Assembly: GCF_900103865.1 (NCBI RefSeq)
Contig: NZ_FNII01000005.1
Span: 1-64,000 of the forward strand
Length of the DNA stretch: 64,000 bases
Direction of reading: 5' to 3'
DNA from: Vreelandella arcis
Lineage (GTDB): Bacteria > Pseudomonadota > Gammaproteobacteria > Pseudomonadales > Halomonadaceae
The translations under genes and the position numbers were made by a program. Below the pieces are notes generated by a model. That model did not search any database, was not told the origin of the DNA, and saw nothing but the letters and a program-made list of their open reading frames with translations. Of the stretch, positions 46,890 through 55,995 are shown piece after piece; positions within the stretch are counted from its first letter, which is position 1, and every line of letters starts with the position of its first letter.

Positions 46890-46934
46890 CCAACCATTTT
46901 GACTCTACCCCATTGATTCTTCTTAGAGCAAAGC
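46887..46934. repeat. direct repeat copy B (partner at 41890-41932)
   Basis: CAGCCAA, then TCTACCCCATTGATTCT, then GCAAAG occur in the same order and orientation at 41890-41932 and here. The core TCTACCCCATTGATTCT is identical in both. The copies are about 5 kb apart and bracket the cassette-like genes. Confidence 0.6.
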
Positions 46935-46993
46935 CACAATTTTGGCAGCATGGCCAGAATTCGCGTGCCTGCGCGTTTTGCCGGTTTCAATCA

Positions 46994-47875
46994 TTACACC
47001 AGCGCCACGTGCTCCAATCGTTCACCCAACCACTGCTGCCTTAGCCCGCGCTGCTGGTCGAGTAGTAGCGTTAGATACGGCTGTAGCGGATGTGCGGCGG
47101 GTAATTGATCGCGGTGGCGTAGCAGGCGTGGGCGGTCTTCGAGTTGATTGGCAGGGTCGTGGAAGGTGGTGGCCTGCTCGGTGAGCCATGCGAGCGGCGG
47201 GAGTAGAAGGTGAGAGGCGCTGCTGGAAAGCGCGATACCGAGGCCTTCGACATCAAAGTCGCCTGCGTAGAAGTGTGGCTTTTGGGTCGCGTTCCAGGCG
47301 CTGGCGAGTTGCTTGAAAGCGCCGCCGTAGTGGCTGTCACCACGGTAGACAATCAGCGGATTAGCGTAACCGCTTAGCGCGGGAATTTGCGGTAAAAAGG
47401 CGTAAAAGCTGTCCAGGTTTTCAACCTGGATAAGCACGTCGCACTGGTCAAGGTTTATATCTCGCCAGTCGACATCGTGCATTGAGCGCGGTTGTCCCGA
47501 GAACCAAGCGGGTGTGCTGGCGGGTGTGTTCACCAACACTCGCTGGGCACGCGGGCCTTCGCGGTTGGTTTTATCTTCATTGACGCCCTGCTCCGCTTGC
47601 TCAGCACTGGTCAAGCCACTTTGCCATTGCTCAATAGTAGTCAGTCGCTGGCTTCTGAGCGCTTCGTTCACCTGCTGGATGAGGGCGCGATCAAAGCGCA
47701 GGGATCGATGACGTAGCCTGGGGCCAAGCTCAATGTGTTGCTCATCACACCAATGAATGAAGTCCGCTACCCACTGCTGGCTGCGCTTCTTGTCGACCCA
47801 CGACTGCTTGCGCAGTTGGCGGTCGACGTCGCCTAGCTTGCTGTAGACCTTGGCCGTGAGCGTCTGGTCATTCAT
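46994..47875 (-). CDS. jetD: Wadjet/MksG-type TOPRIM nuclease subunit (JetD-like)
   Basis: A 293-residue protein of the DUF3322/DUF2220 kind. TOPRIM residues are Glu in LIQVENLDSFYAF and the DxD pair in HFYAGDFDVEGLGIA, with an IVYRGDSHYG segment between. In Wadjet systems this subunit cleaves plasmid DNA extruded by the condensin-like complex. It is the last gene of the operon, 2 bp after the MukF-like gene. Acidic positions look intact, so it should be active. Confidence 0.9.
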   Translation of the reverse strand: MNDQTLTAKVYSKLGDVDRQLRKQSWVDKKRSQQWVADFIHWCDEQHIELGPRLRHRSLRFDRALIQQVNEALRSQRLTTIEQWQSGLTSAEQAEQGVNEDKTNREGPRAQRVLVNTPASTPAWFSGQPRSMHDVDWRDINLDQCDVLIQVENLDSFYAFLPQIPALSGYANPLIVYRGDSHYGGAFKQLASAWNATQKPHFYAGDFDVEGLGIALSSSASHLLLPPLAWLTEQATTFHDPANQLEDRPRLLRHRDQLPAAHPLQPYLTLLLDQQRGLRQQWLGERLEHVALV

Positions 47876-47877
47876 CG

Positions 47878-49122
47878 TTACACCGCCAAGCCTAACGAAA
47901 CGTCGCGGATCAGCTTCACATCATTGTAGGCGCTCGCCCGTTCTTCCTGCTGATGAAGGTGAAACGCGCGCTGCTCGCTGTGCGGTAGGCCCTGGTGCTC
48001 GGCGATGACCTGGAACAGCCAGATTTCTGGGGGCCATTGCAGCTCGCTTTGGTTCAGATAGTCCAAGGCGCTAATGGGGGTTTGCTCGGCCCGGTCCACC
48101 ACGTTGAGGTAGAAGGTTTCGACGTCATCCTTGAGGGCCTGCTGGCGGGCAGCGATGAGCGTGTCTTCGACGTGTTCCGCCGGGCGTGCCGCAGTGACCG
48201 ACTGGGCGGCACGTGACGGCGTGGGCACATTTTGCAGCAGTGCGCTGATGGTGGGCATATCCTGGGCGCGATCCAGCGCCACGGCCCCGGCGGCGGTGAG
48301 GGGGGCTGCGTGATTGAACAGCGCGGGCACCTCGCTGCGGCGGGCGTAGTTGCCGGGGGTGAAGCCGGGGTGCTCGCGCAGGAAGGCGGCCATGCCTGAG
48401 ACCAGGCGGCTGCGGGCCTGCATGCGGCGAAAACGCGCCATCAGCTCGATCAGGCGGTGCTGCACTTCGCGCAGGCTGGTGTAGTGCTGACTGATCTGCT
48501 GCTGCAGCTGGCTGATCAACACCTTGCGCAGCGTGCCGTCGCTGCCGACCAGTTCGATCAACTCGTCAAAGTCGATCAGCGCCAGCCCATCGAGCAGGCG
48601 GATCACTTGCTTTTGCGCACGGTCGTTTTCGCGCACTTTATCGTTGAGCTGGCTGACAAAGCCAAAATCGCTGTTGAGCCGCTGCCACAGGCTGTCGATG
48701 GCGTCGGCAAAGCGGCCGTTCATGTCATCCACCGCCTGGCGTAGGCGCAACAGTTGCTGCTCCTGCTGCCAGTAGTCGCCGCGGCTGCTGGAATCGCGAT
48801 AGCTCTGGATCAGGCTGCGGATCAGCTCCAGCGCCTCGGCCACGTCGGCGTTGACGTGGCGCCGGGCTTCATCGGCCACCATCTCAGCGATCAGTTCGCG
48901 GACTTTGGGGGTCAGCTTGAGGCCGCCCTGCTCGTCAGGACGCCAGACTATCCGTGCGCTTAGCAGCTTGCGCAGCGCGGTATGACTCAGTCCTTCCAGG
49001 GGGACTTGGTCGTTGGTGTAGCCCTGCATCAGCGCCTCGGCGTGGCGGCCCAACAGGGCCAGGCGCTCTACCCCGGTAGTGATCAGGCGGCTTTCCAGCC
49101 CCGGCGTTTCCGCGTCGTTCAC
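47878..49122 (-). CDS. jetA: Wadjet/MksF-type kleisin subunit (JetA-like)
   Basis: A 414-residue, mostly helical protein. A winged-helix-like N-terminus (HTALRKLLSARIVWRPDEQGGLKL) is followed by long helices (about 75-255) and a C-terminal part that ends VKLIRDVSLGL. This fits the kleisin of MukF/MksF/JetA type that bridges the SMC-like heads. It overlaps the MukE-like gene by 4 bp. Assignment rests on size, helicity and operon position more than on a sharp motif. Confidence 0.8.
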   Translation of the reverse strand: MNDAETPGLESRLITTGVERLALLGRHAEALMQGYTNDQVPLEGLSHTALRKLLSARIVWRPDEQGGLKLTPKVRELIAEMVADEARRHVNADVAEALELIRSLIQSYRDSSSRGDYWQQEQQLLRLRQAVDDMNGRFADAIDSLWQRLNSDFGFVSQLNDKVRENDRAQKQVIRLLDGLALIDFDELIELVGSDGTLRKVLISQLQQQISQHYTSLREVQHRLIELMARFRRMQARSRLVSGMAAFLREHPGFTPGNYARRSEVPALFNHAAPLTAAGAVALDRAQDMPTISALLQNVPTPSRAAQSVTAARPAEHVEDTLIAARQQALKDDVETFYLNVVDRAEQTPISALDYLNQSELQWPPEIWLFQVIAEHQGLPHSEQRAFHLHQQEERASAYNDVKLIRDVSLGLAV

Positions 49123-49760
49123 AGCAGCGCCTCCTGGGTATCCTCGCCCTCGTCGTCCACCGGCAGGTGCTCTTCGTCGCGAATAAAGCGCACTAGTTCG
49201 AGCAGGTAGTCGACCTTGCCAGTGACCAGGAATACCTGGCGGTCGCCGTGAGGCTGCAGCAGGTAGCCGTGCTCTCTTAACCGCTTGAACACCTGCTTGA
49301 CCTGGGCGTCCAACTGGTCGCTCTGGGAACCGAAGAAGCTGTCGGTAGCCAGGCGTTCAATACGTTCGCGCAGGCTGGGGTTATCCTCGCTTTTGGCCTG
49401 TAGCTCGCCGGGCTTGAGCACATCGCCGGGGGACAGCACACTGTCGCGGCCCAGGGTTTCCTGCACCAGCTGTAGCCATTCCAGCAGCGGCAGCAGGCTG
49501 TTGACGGTGTCGCCCAACTGGCGGGCGAGCTGATCCCGCGCGCTGTCATCCAACTGACGCCAGGCGAGAAAATACACGCATTCCTCCTGGCTGCTGGCCA
49601 CGCGGCGGTTGAGCGGGCGCAGGTAGCTGTCGATGGCCTCGCGCGTGGCGTCATCCTGGAGGCGCTTGAAGGCACTTTCATCGCTCACCGCGCAGATAAA
49701 CTCGCCCGCCAGCAGCCGCTCCAGCAGCGGGCCATGGGGTAGAAGACTCATATCGCTCAT
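49119..49760 (-). CDS. jetB: Wadjet/MksE-type subunit (JetB-like)
   Basis: A 213-residue protein of the MukE/DUF4194 kind: GPLLERLLAGEFICAVSDESAF at the start, and a winged-helix region with VKQVFKRLREHGYLLQPHGD and FLVTGKVDYLLELVRFI. It binds the kleisin. It overlaps the SMC-like gene and the kleisin gene by 4 bp each, so translation of the subunits is coupled. Confidence 0.83.
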   Translation of the reverse strand: MSDMSLLPHGPLLERLLAGEFICAVSDESAFKRLQDDATREAIDSYLRPLNRRVASSQEECVYFLAWRQLDDSARDQLARQLGDTVNSLLPLLEWLQLVQETLGRDSVLSPGDVLKPGELQAKSEDNPSLRERIERLATDSFFGSQSDQLDAQVKQVFKRLREHGYLLQPHGDRQVFLVTGKVDYLLELVRFIRDEEHLPVDDEGEDTQEALL

Positions 49761-52700
49761 ACCGGCACCTCCTCATGGCGGGCTTTGAGCCGTTCGGCCA
49801 GGCGACTTTGGCGGGGCTCGATGCGTTTCAACCGTCGTTTGGCGGGGTCGTCGGCGTCGCGGTCGATCAGGTAGCGGTTATGGAACAGCAGCAGCACGTC
49901 GGACTCCGGGTTGGGGAAGGCGCCGACAATATGAATCTGGTTGCTGTCGCAGGCGTCAAACAGCTTTTCGACGTTGTGGTAAGCCAGCGTGCCGATTTCG
50001 TCGATGGGCCAGTGGATGGCGATCTCGGCCCGGCCGCGCAGCAGGCGGGTAAAGGCCAGCAGGAACTTGCACAGAATCAGATACGCCATGCCGTGGCTGG
50101 ACGATTCGAGCAGTTGGCGGTCGTTCTTGATGATCAGGTCGGTGCCGCCTTCGTTGAGGTGCAGCTCCAGGCGCAGCAGGCTTTCAAAGCTGTATTGCTG
50201 GTCGCTGCGCAGCAAATCGACCACGTCCGCCAGGGCGTTCAGGTAGTCGTCGCTGGGCAAGGTCTGCTCGGAGTCGCGCCACGCCTTGTAGCGCTGGGCG
50301 AACAGCTTGAGCGGCTCCCAGAAGCCGAGTTCGTCGATGGTCGACTGAATGCGCACCTCGGCCTTGCTGATACCATCCAGGCGCAGGTCGTCGGCCACTT
50401 CATCCGAGAGGCGCTTGCTCTGGGCGCTGATGCGACGGTTGAGGTCGCGGAACACGGTGAAGAACTTGTCCAGGTCGTCGCTGAGGTTGCGCCCCTGCTG
50501 AATCAGCTGTTGCTGCTGGTCTTCCAGCAACTTGAGCATGCCGCCGAGCAGTGGCAGCAGCGCCCGCGGGTCGTCGGGGTCGGCAAGCTGGGCGCGCTCG
50601 CTTTCCAGCGCATCGACAAAGCTGGTGCTGGCCCCTTTTATCAGCTGGCTTTCCGCCTCCTGGCAGCCTTTGCGCAGCGTGTCGCGCTCCTGGGCCCGGC
50701 GCGAGAGTGCCTGGCGGGTGCGCGACAGCCGCTCGGCGACATCGCCTGGGGCCTCCTGCTGGGGCGTGGCGTCCGAGGTCAGCGTGAGTTCATCGAGCTG
50801 CTTGAGCAGCGGCTTGAGGTCGTTGAGCACCTCGTGGCTTTCGCGGCGCTTGGTTTCAAACGCGGCGACGTGCTGCTGGTGGGCCGCCTTGGTGGCTTTA
50901 AAGGCCTGCTGATGCGCCTCGCGCTTACGCTGGGCGGCGTCTATCTCACGGCTTAAACGTCCTTCTTGTTCGACCAGCTCTGGCTTGCGCTGCCCCCAGC
51001 TCACCCGCATAAAGCGTTTGTAGGCGTCCAGCTCGTCCTGACGGGCGGCGGTGCGGCGGATGTGTTCGTCCAATTGCTGCAGCCGGGTGCGGGTATCCCG
51101 CAGTTTTTCCGGGTCGACGCCCTGAGCCTTTAATTCCTCGTCGAACGCCTGCTCCAGCTCTTCGCATTGACGCTTGTGCTCAGCCTTCTGCTCGGTGAGC
51201 TGGGCCTTGTACTGCTGAACCTGTCGGTCGATGCTATCCAATTGGCTTTGCGCATCGGCTTTTAGCTCCAGCAGTTCGGCCTGATGGGCGGCGTTGAGCT
51301 TGTCCAGCGCGGTCTGGCGTTCGTCGCGCAGAGCTTGCTGCTGCGCTTGTTGCTCCTCTAGGGCGGCCTCGTGGTCGGCCTTGCGCTGGCGTTGCGCTTG
51401 GGCATGGCGCGCCTGGCACTGGCGGCGGGCTTCCTGAGCGTATTCGACTTCCTCATCGGCGCGCTTCACCGCCAACTGGGCTTTGCTTAGCGCTTCCTCG
51501 GCGGCCTGGACACGCTCGTTATGCCGCTTGAGCTGCTTTTCGCAGTTGCCGAGTTCGGCCTCGGCGCGCACCACAGCGTCGTCCGCCGCTTCAATGGCGG
51601 CCAGCAGGCTGGCTTCATCCTGGGCGTAGTCCGGCGGCTCAATCAGGTGGGTATCCAGCACCAGGCCGTAAAGGTCGTCGGTGGGCTGCTCCGTCAAGGT
51701 CGGCGAAAGATCCCGCCGCTCCAGCAGCTCGGGGGCAATCACCTTGCCCAGCCGCTGCTCCCATTCGGGCAGGTGGTAGCGCAGGAAATGCCGCAGCGAG
51801 CCTTGCGCGGGGTCGCGCTGGCGGTGCAACGCCTGGCTGGTTTGCTGGGCGCGGGTAAGCGTTCGGCGTGCATCCGCGTGGGCCTGTTCGGCGTTATCGC
51901 GTTCGCGCTTCAGGCTATCCAGCTCGCGGCGCTGGCTTTCCCGCTGGCTGCTGGCGGCGTTGTGGTCGCTTTGCGCCTGGTCGATCCGCGCCTGAACCAG
52001 GGTGGCTTCTTCGCTTTCCTCCGCCGTCGGGCCACTGTGGCTAAGCGCGGCTTTCAGCGCTGCCAGTCGTTCAACCCCCTGGTTGAGGCGTTCCTGAAAA
52101 TCGGCTTCTGCCTCTTCACGCTGGGTCTGGTAGCGGGCGTCCAGGTGGCGTTGGGCCTCCCAGGTGGCTTCCTGATGCGCGGCTTTTTCTTCGTTGAGGG
52201 CATCGACCAGCCCCTGAATTTCTTCGCCCTGGCGGGCCAGCGCTTCGCCCAGCTCGCGCAGCCGCTCTTCCTTGCGGGCCTGACTTGCCTGCACGGCCTC
52301 TTGCAGTGCGGTCAGGTGGGTTTTTAGCTGCTCGAACTGCTCGCGTTGTTGGGGCAGCGCGTTGAGGTCGCGCTCAAGGGCGGGCATGTCCGCCGCCTCA
52401 TAGGCTTCATACTGATCCTGCAGGTCGCTCAGGTCGCGCTGGGTTTGCTTGAGGCCGCTTTCCAGCTCGCTAAGTTGCTCATTCAGGTCATCACGGGCCG
52501 CCTCGTAGGCGTTTTTCTCGGCGTCGAATGCCTCTTGCCGCGTGCCCATCTCGGCTTCGGCATCGGCCAGGGTGCGCTCGATGTGGTGGCGGTCGGCTTC
52601 CAGTTGCGGTTTCAGCTGCCAGAGTGCGGCTTCCACATCCGCCAACTCGCGGTCAACATCGTGCAGCTTGGCAAGCGAACGCTGCAGCGGTTCGAGACGC

Positions 52701-53440
52701 ATGGACTGGCGCATCTGGTCAATCCACTCCCGTGCCTTGGCGCTGCGGATGCGCGTCACCGGCAGCTCGACGCCGTCCTCTTCGAAAATCGCCGCCAGCA
52801 TGGTTTTGAGGGTGTCCATCTTGCCCTCTTTGGCGTGCACCGCCGAGACCAGCTTTTCGATATGGCGAATGCGATGCTCGGACTTGACCAGGCTGAACTG
52901 CGCGGCCATCTGGCGCAGCTTGAGGGCATCCTTGCGATTGCCGTGGGGCATGATGCCGGGCGTGGGGGTAAAGTCGTTCTGGATCACCGCGCGGTATTCA
53001 GAGGTGGCCGTGAGCTTGGATGAGAAAGAGATATTTTCGCGGCGTAAAACACCCAACCACTGGGCGTACTCCAGCGCCACGGCGCCGTCTTCCCCCTCCA
53101 CCAGATAATCTTCTGGCCGGTAAGGCGCGGCGACGAAGCGATACTCCACCCCGCCTTCTGATTTGCGGGTCAGCACCACCTGGCAGATATTGCCCGCTTC
53201 GCGGCGGTATTCGTAGACCAGGTAGCTGTTGCGGTGGGGCAGGTAAAACGCGTCGAACTTCATGCGCGTCTTGGGTACGACTTTATTGGGTAACTCGCCG
53301 TAAAACACCGGCACCAAGCGCTGGAGCGTGGTTTTACCCGAGGCGTTGGTGCCACAAATATTGGTGTGGCCGTCCACACTCAGTTCGACCACCCCTTCCA
53401 GGTGGCCGTGAATCATCACGATGCGTAGCAGGTGGGCCAT
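49757..53440 (-). CDS. jetC: Wadjet/MksB-type SMC-like ATPase (JetC-like)
   Basis: A 1227-residue SMC-like ATPase. The ATG at 53440 (AAGG 7 nt upstream) is preferred over a TTG at 53455. The Walker A motif is GTNASGKTT at about 30-38. Long coiled coils flank a hinge-like region at about 560-640. The C-terminal head has SSSHGMAYLI (signature-like) and Walker B IAIHWPIDEIGTL. It powers loop extrusion. It is the first gene of the operon, unlike the usual order with the kleisin first. Confidence 0.92.
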   Translation of the reverse strand: MAHLLRIVMIHGHLEGVVELSVDGHTNICGTNASGKTTLQRLVPVFYGELPNKVVPKTRMKFDAFYLPHRNSYLVYEYRREAGNICQVVLTRKSEGGVEYRFVAAPYRPEDYLVEGEDGAVALEYAQWLGVLRRENISFSSKLTATSEYRAVIQNDFTPTPGIMPHGNRKDALKLRQMAAQFSLVKSEHRIRHIEKLVSAVHAKEGKMDTLKTMLAAIFEEDGVELPVTRIRSAKAREWIDQMRQSMRLEPLQRSLAKLHDVDRELADVEAALWQLKPQLEADRHHIERTLADAEAEMGTRQEAFDAEKNAYEAARDDLNEQLSELESGLKQTQRDLSDLQDQYEAYEAADMPALERDLNALPQQREQFEQLKTHLTALQEAVQASQARKEERLRELGEALARQGEEIQGLVDALNEEKAAHQEATWEAQRHLDARYQTQREEAEADFQERLNQGVERLAALKAALSHSGPTAEESEEATLVQARIDQAQSDHNAASSQRESQRRELDSLKRERDNAEQAHADARRTLTRAQQTSQALHRQRDPAQGSLRHFLRYHLPEWEQRLGKVIAPELLERRDLSPTLTEQPTDDLYGLVLDTHLIEPPDYAQDEASLLAAIEAADDAVVRAEAELGNCEKQLKRHNERVQAAEEALSKAQLAVKRADEEVEYAQEARRQCQARHAQAQRQRKADHEAALEEQQAQQQALRDERQTALDKLNAAHQAELLELKADAQSQLDSIDRQVQQYKAQLTEQKAEHKRQCEELEQAFDEELKAQGVDPEKLRDTRTRLQQLDEHIRRTAARQDELDAYKRFMRVSWGQRKPELVEQEGRLSREIDAAQRKREAHQQAFKATKAAHQQHVAAFETKRRESHEVLNDLKPLLKQLDELTLTSDATPQQEAPGDVAERLSRTRQALSRRAQERDTLRKGCQEAESQLIKGASTSFVDALESERAQLADPDDPRALLPLLGGMLKLLEDQQQQLIQQGRNLSDDLDKFFTVFRDLNRRISAQSKRLSDEVADDLRLDGISKAEVRIQSTIDELGFWEPLKLFAQRYKAWRDSEQTLPSDDYLNALADVVDLLRSDQQYSFESLLRLELHLNEGGTDLIIKNDRQLLESSSHGMAYLILCKFLLAFTRLLRGRAEIAIHWPIDEIGTLAYHNVEKLFDACDSNQIHIVGAFPNPESDVLLLFHNRYLIDRDADDPAKRRLKRIEPRQSRLAERLKARHEEVPV

Positions 53441-53759
53441 GCCTTGTCCTTTCAATGACTATACGGATCGTTTGCTGATCGCTGAAAGTGGCTATAGTGC
53501 CAGACACAGACCAAGGTGGCATCCGTTGAGTCCCAAACATCAATTCCAGTAGCCCAATGAAAAACCTTTAGAACGACCCAGGCTAACGGCTGGCCTTTTA
53601 CGATTTTCCGGCGGCTCACATATCGACCGGCCAAGCGCTAAGACGCTCGCGATAGCCAGCCCTACTACCTATGGCGTGTTGGCGGGATCAGAGGGGGACG
53701 CTAGAAAAAGCGGCAAGCTATGGAGATAGGCCGGCCCTGACAGCCGGCCCGGGGTGGGA
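53441..53759. other. intergenic region upstream of the Wadjet-type operon
   Basis: About 320 bp between the binding-protein stop and the SMC-like gene start. It must hold the operon promoter; I found only weak -10-like sequences (for example TATAGT in the minus strand near 53460). A GGCCGGC/GCCGGCC stem at 53729-53749 may help end the binding-protein transcript, but has no T-run. No gene was recognised. Confidence 0.45.
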
Positions 53760-54614
53760 TCAGCCCTCGGCGAGCCAGCCGTCGATGAGATCGCGATGTT
53801 CCTCGATCCACTGCTTGGCGCCTTGCGTGGGGTCGCCGACGTTTTCGATGGTCAGCATGAGATCGGCCAACTGGGCGTGGCTCATGTGCCAGGTGTCAAG
53901 CATTTGGGTGACCTCGGGATGCTCCTCGCCAAACCCTTTGGGCGACATCCACATGATATCGTCACCACCCCCATAGCTCTTCTTGGGATCTTCTAGCGCC
54001 TTCAGGTCGTACTGCGCGTAGGCCCAGTGGGGCTGCCAGAGTGTGACGGCGATGGGCGCTTCGTTGGCATAGGCTTCCTCGAGGGCTGCGAGCATGGCGG
54101 GGCCGGAGCTGTTCAACTGGCGAAACGGGAGGTTGTAACTCTTGATGGCGTTTTCGGTCTCGCCGGAGATAGCCGAGCCCGATTCGATGCCAAGGATGGT
54201 CGGCTCGCCCTGATAGTCGAAGCGCTCGGCGTTGTCTTTGAGGTCACTGATGCTATTGATGTCTTCCATGTAAGCGGGCACCACCAGTTCGTCCTGGGCG
54301 CCGTCGTACCAGGCATCGTGAACGTCGATGCGGTCCTTATAGGGCTCGATGTATTGGGCGTCGCCATGCGGGAGCCAGACTTCCAGCGAGATATCCAGAT
54401 CGCCGTTTGCGAGCCCGCTGAAGAGCACGCTCTTGCCGGTGGTGGTCAGCTCGACGTCGTAGCCTTGCTCTTCAAGCAGTTGCTGCCACATATGCGAGAC
54501 GGCGATGTTTTCCGCCCAATTGTTGGTGCCGATGGTCAGCGGGTCGTTGGCCGAGGCGGTCATCGAGAGACCGGCCAGGCCGCAAGCGATAAAAATAGGT
54601 GTCAACGGTTTCAT
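53760..54614 (-). CDS. betaine/quaternary-ammonium type ABC substrate-binding protein
   Basis: A 284-residue OpuAC/ProX-family binding protein with a signal peptide (cleavage near TASA). Aromatic-cage candidates are Trp in NNWAENIA, WLPHGDAQY and LWQPHWAYAQYDLK. It lacks partner permease and ATPase genes nearby, so it is an orphan that must share a transporter elsewhere. Being last in the minus-strand run LysR, oxygenase, M24 enzyme, it probably delivers that pathway's substrate or a related osmolyte. AAAGGA precedes the ATG. Confidence 0.9.
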   Translation of the reverse strand: MKPLTPIFIACGLAGLSMTASANDPLTIGTNNWAENIAVSHMWQQLLEEQGYDVELTTTGKSVLFSGLANGDLDISLEVWLPHGDAQYIEPYKDRIDVHDAWYDGAQDELVVPAYMEDINSISDLKDNAERFDYQGEPTILGIESGSAISGETENAIKSYNLPFRQLNSSGPAMLAALEEAYANEAPIAVTLWQPHWAYAQYDLKALEDPKKSYGGGDDIMWMSPKGFGEEHPEVTQMLDTWHMSHAQLADLMLTIENVGDPTQGAKQWIEEHRDLIDGWLAEG

Positions 54615-54674
54615 ACGCGTCCTTTTTTGTGTTCGTGAATCGAAAGGGATGAGAAAGAGTGATGCGCTACGTCG

Positions 54675-55943
54675 TCATTCTTCCATCAGTATGTCGGAAT
54701 AGCCGTAGGTCGAGAGACGTTCGATGCCATCCTCAGTAATCAGCACTTGTTCTTCCAGCTTGACGCCCTCGGTGCCATCGCGGTGGCCGATATAGGCCTC
54801 GACGCAGAGCGTCATGCCGGGTTCGATGGTGCCGTCGTAGCCGACGTCGTCCCAATCCATGTCGTGGGCGATCAGCGGCCACTCGCCGGTCATACCGCAG
54901 CCGTGAACAATATCCAGGTAACGGTTTTCGCGATAACCATCGGGTATCGGCCACGCTTGTTGCGAGTAGTCGCGAAAGCTCATGCCCGGGCGCAGCAGGG
55001 CAATGTTGCGCTCGAGCTGGTCGGCGGCCATGCGATAGAGCGCTTTTTGCTCGGCGCTGGGCGCGCCTGCGCCGGACACATGGAAGGTTCGCGAGAAATC
55101 GGTGTAGTAGCCGAAGCAACCCACGATGTCCGTATCGAAGGCCACCAGCTCGCCTGGAGCGATGACTTTGTCCGAGCATTCCTGGAACCACGGATTGGTG
55201 CGTGCACCGGAGGTTAGAAGTCGAGTTTCGGCGTATTCACCGCCGGTGGCCAGCACGTGCTGGTTGAAGATCGACCACAGCTCGTTTTCGTTCATGCCGG
55301 GGCGAATGGCGGCTTCCATGCGCGTCATGGCGGCTTCGGTCAGGGTCACCGAGCGGTGAATGAGAGCCAGCTCGTCGAGGCTCTTGATCGACTTGGCGCC
55401 CTCGACCACGGTGGCGGCATCGGTCAATTGGAAGCCGGCCTGGCCCAGCGCCTCGATGGCGCCGGTGGGTGCAGACTCGATGCCTAGACGCTGCCCCTGG
55501 GTATGCGAACGCTCGAACAGGCTGCGGATGTCATCGACGAAGGCCTGGGTATGTACCGCGCAGCGAGGACCGCTGTACTGCGGCATCACCGCCCGGGCGG
55601 GATGCACCTCGTCGAGTAGCTCGGCGTTGGCCGCCAGGTGCAGGCAGGCGCTGAATTCAAACAGCACCACTGGGCCGTCCGCCGCCACGTAGAGATAGCG
55701 CGCAGGGTTACGCTGCGAGTAAACCTGCATGTTGCGCACGCCGCAGGCATAGCGAATGTTGATGGGATCGAACAGGATCACCGCATCCAGTTGGTGATGC
55801 TTCATTTGCTCGCGCAGGCGTTGCAGCCGGTAGCGCTCGACGCGCGACAGCAGCGCGGCGTCGAGCGTGGCATGGCGGAAGCTCCCGCCGGCATAGGGGC
55901 CGCCCGTGGGAACTGATCCGGCGAGTGACACGATATCGCCCAT
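54675..55943 (-). CDS. M24-fold enzyme related to DMSP lyase DddP, without its catalytic Asp
   Basis: A 422-residue protein of the creatinase/aminopeptidase P fold. It aligns well with DddP: ETRLLTSGARTNPWFQEC, FDTDIVGCFGYYTDFSRTF and VHGCGMTGEWPLIAH. Against my memory of Ruegeria DddP numbering, the metal ligands correspond at constant offset: Asp270, Asp272, Asp282, His347, Glu382 and Glu397. The proposed catalytic Asp377 of DddP corresponds to Gly353. It thus binds a metal pair but is unlikely to be a DMSP lyase. It lies between the oxygenase and an orphan betaine-type binding protein. Ectoine hydrolase-like or other betaine-cleaving roles are possible. Confidence 0.85.
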   Translation of the reverse strand: MGDIVSLAGSVPTGGPYAGGSFRHATLDAALLSRVERYRLQRLREQMKHHQLDAVILFDPINIRYACGVRNMQVYSQRNPARYLYVAADGPVVLFEFSACLHLAANAELLDEVHPARAVMPQYSGPRCAVHTQAFVDDIRSLFERSHTQGQRLGIESAPTGAIEALGQAGFQLTDAATVVEGAKSIKSLDELALIHRSVTLTEAAMTRMEAAIRPGMNENELWSIFNQHVLATGGEYAETRLLTSGARTNPWFQECSDKVIAPGELVAFDTDIVGCFGYYTDFSRTFHVSGAGAPSAEQKALYRMAADQLERNIALLRPGMSFRDYSQQAWPIPDGYRENRYLDIVHGCGMTGEWPLIAHDMDWDDVGYDGTIEPGMTLCVEAYIGHRDGTEGVKLEEQVLITEDGIERLSTYGYSDILMEE

Positions 55944-55995
55944 GGCAAGGCATCCTTTTGTGAAGTGGATAAATAAGGGTCGCGTTCAGTAGCAC

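Noticed and set aside
49775-50956. 393-codon open frame opposite the SMC-like gene
   Set aside because: It mirrors the coiled-coil region of jetC and has no recognisable domain.
53452-53634. 60-codon frame upstream of the Wadjet-type operon
   Set aside because: Overlaps the promoter region, unrecognised, and without a convincing start.
54675-55943. Annotation of the M24 protein as DMSP lyase DddP
   Set aside because: The catalytic Asp position is Gly353, so the specific function is not supported although the fold is.
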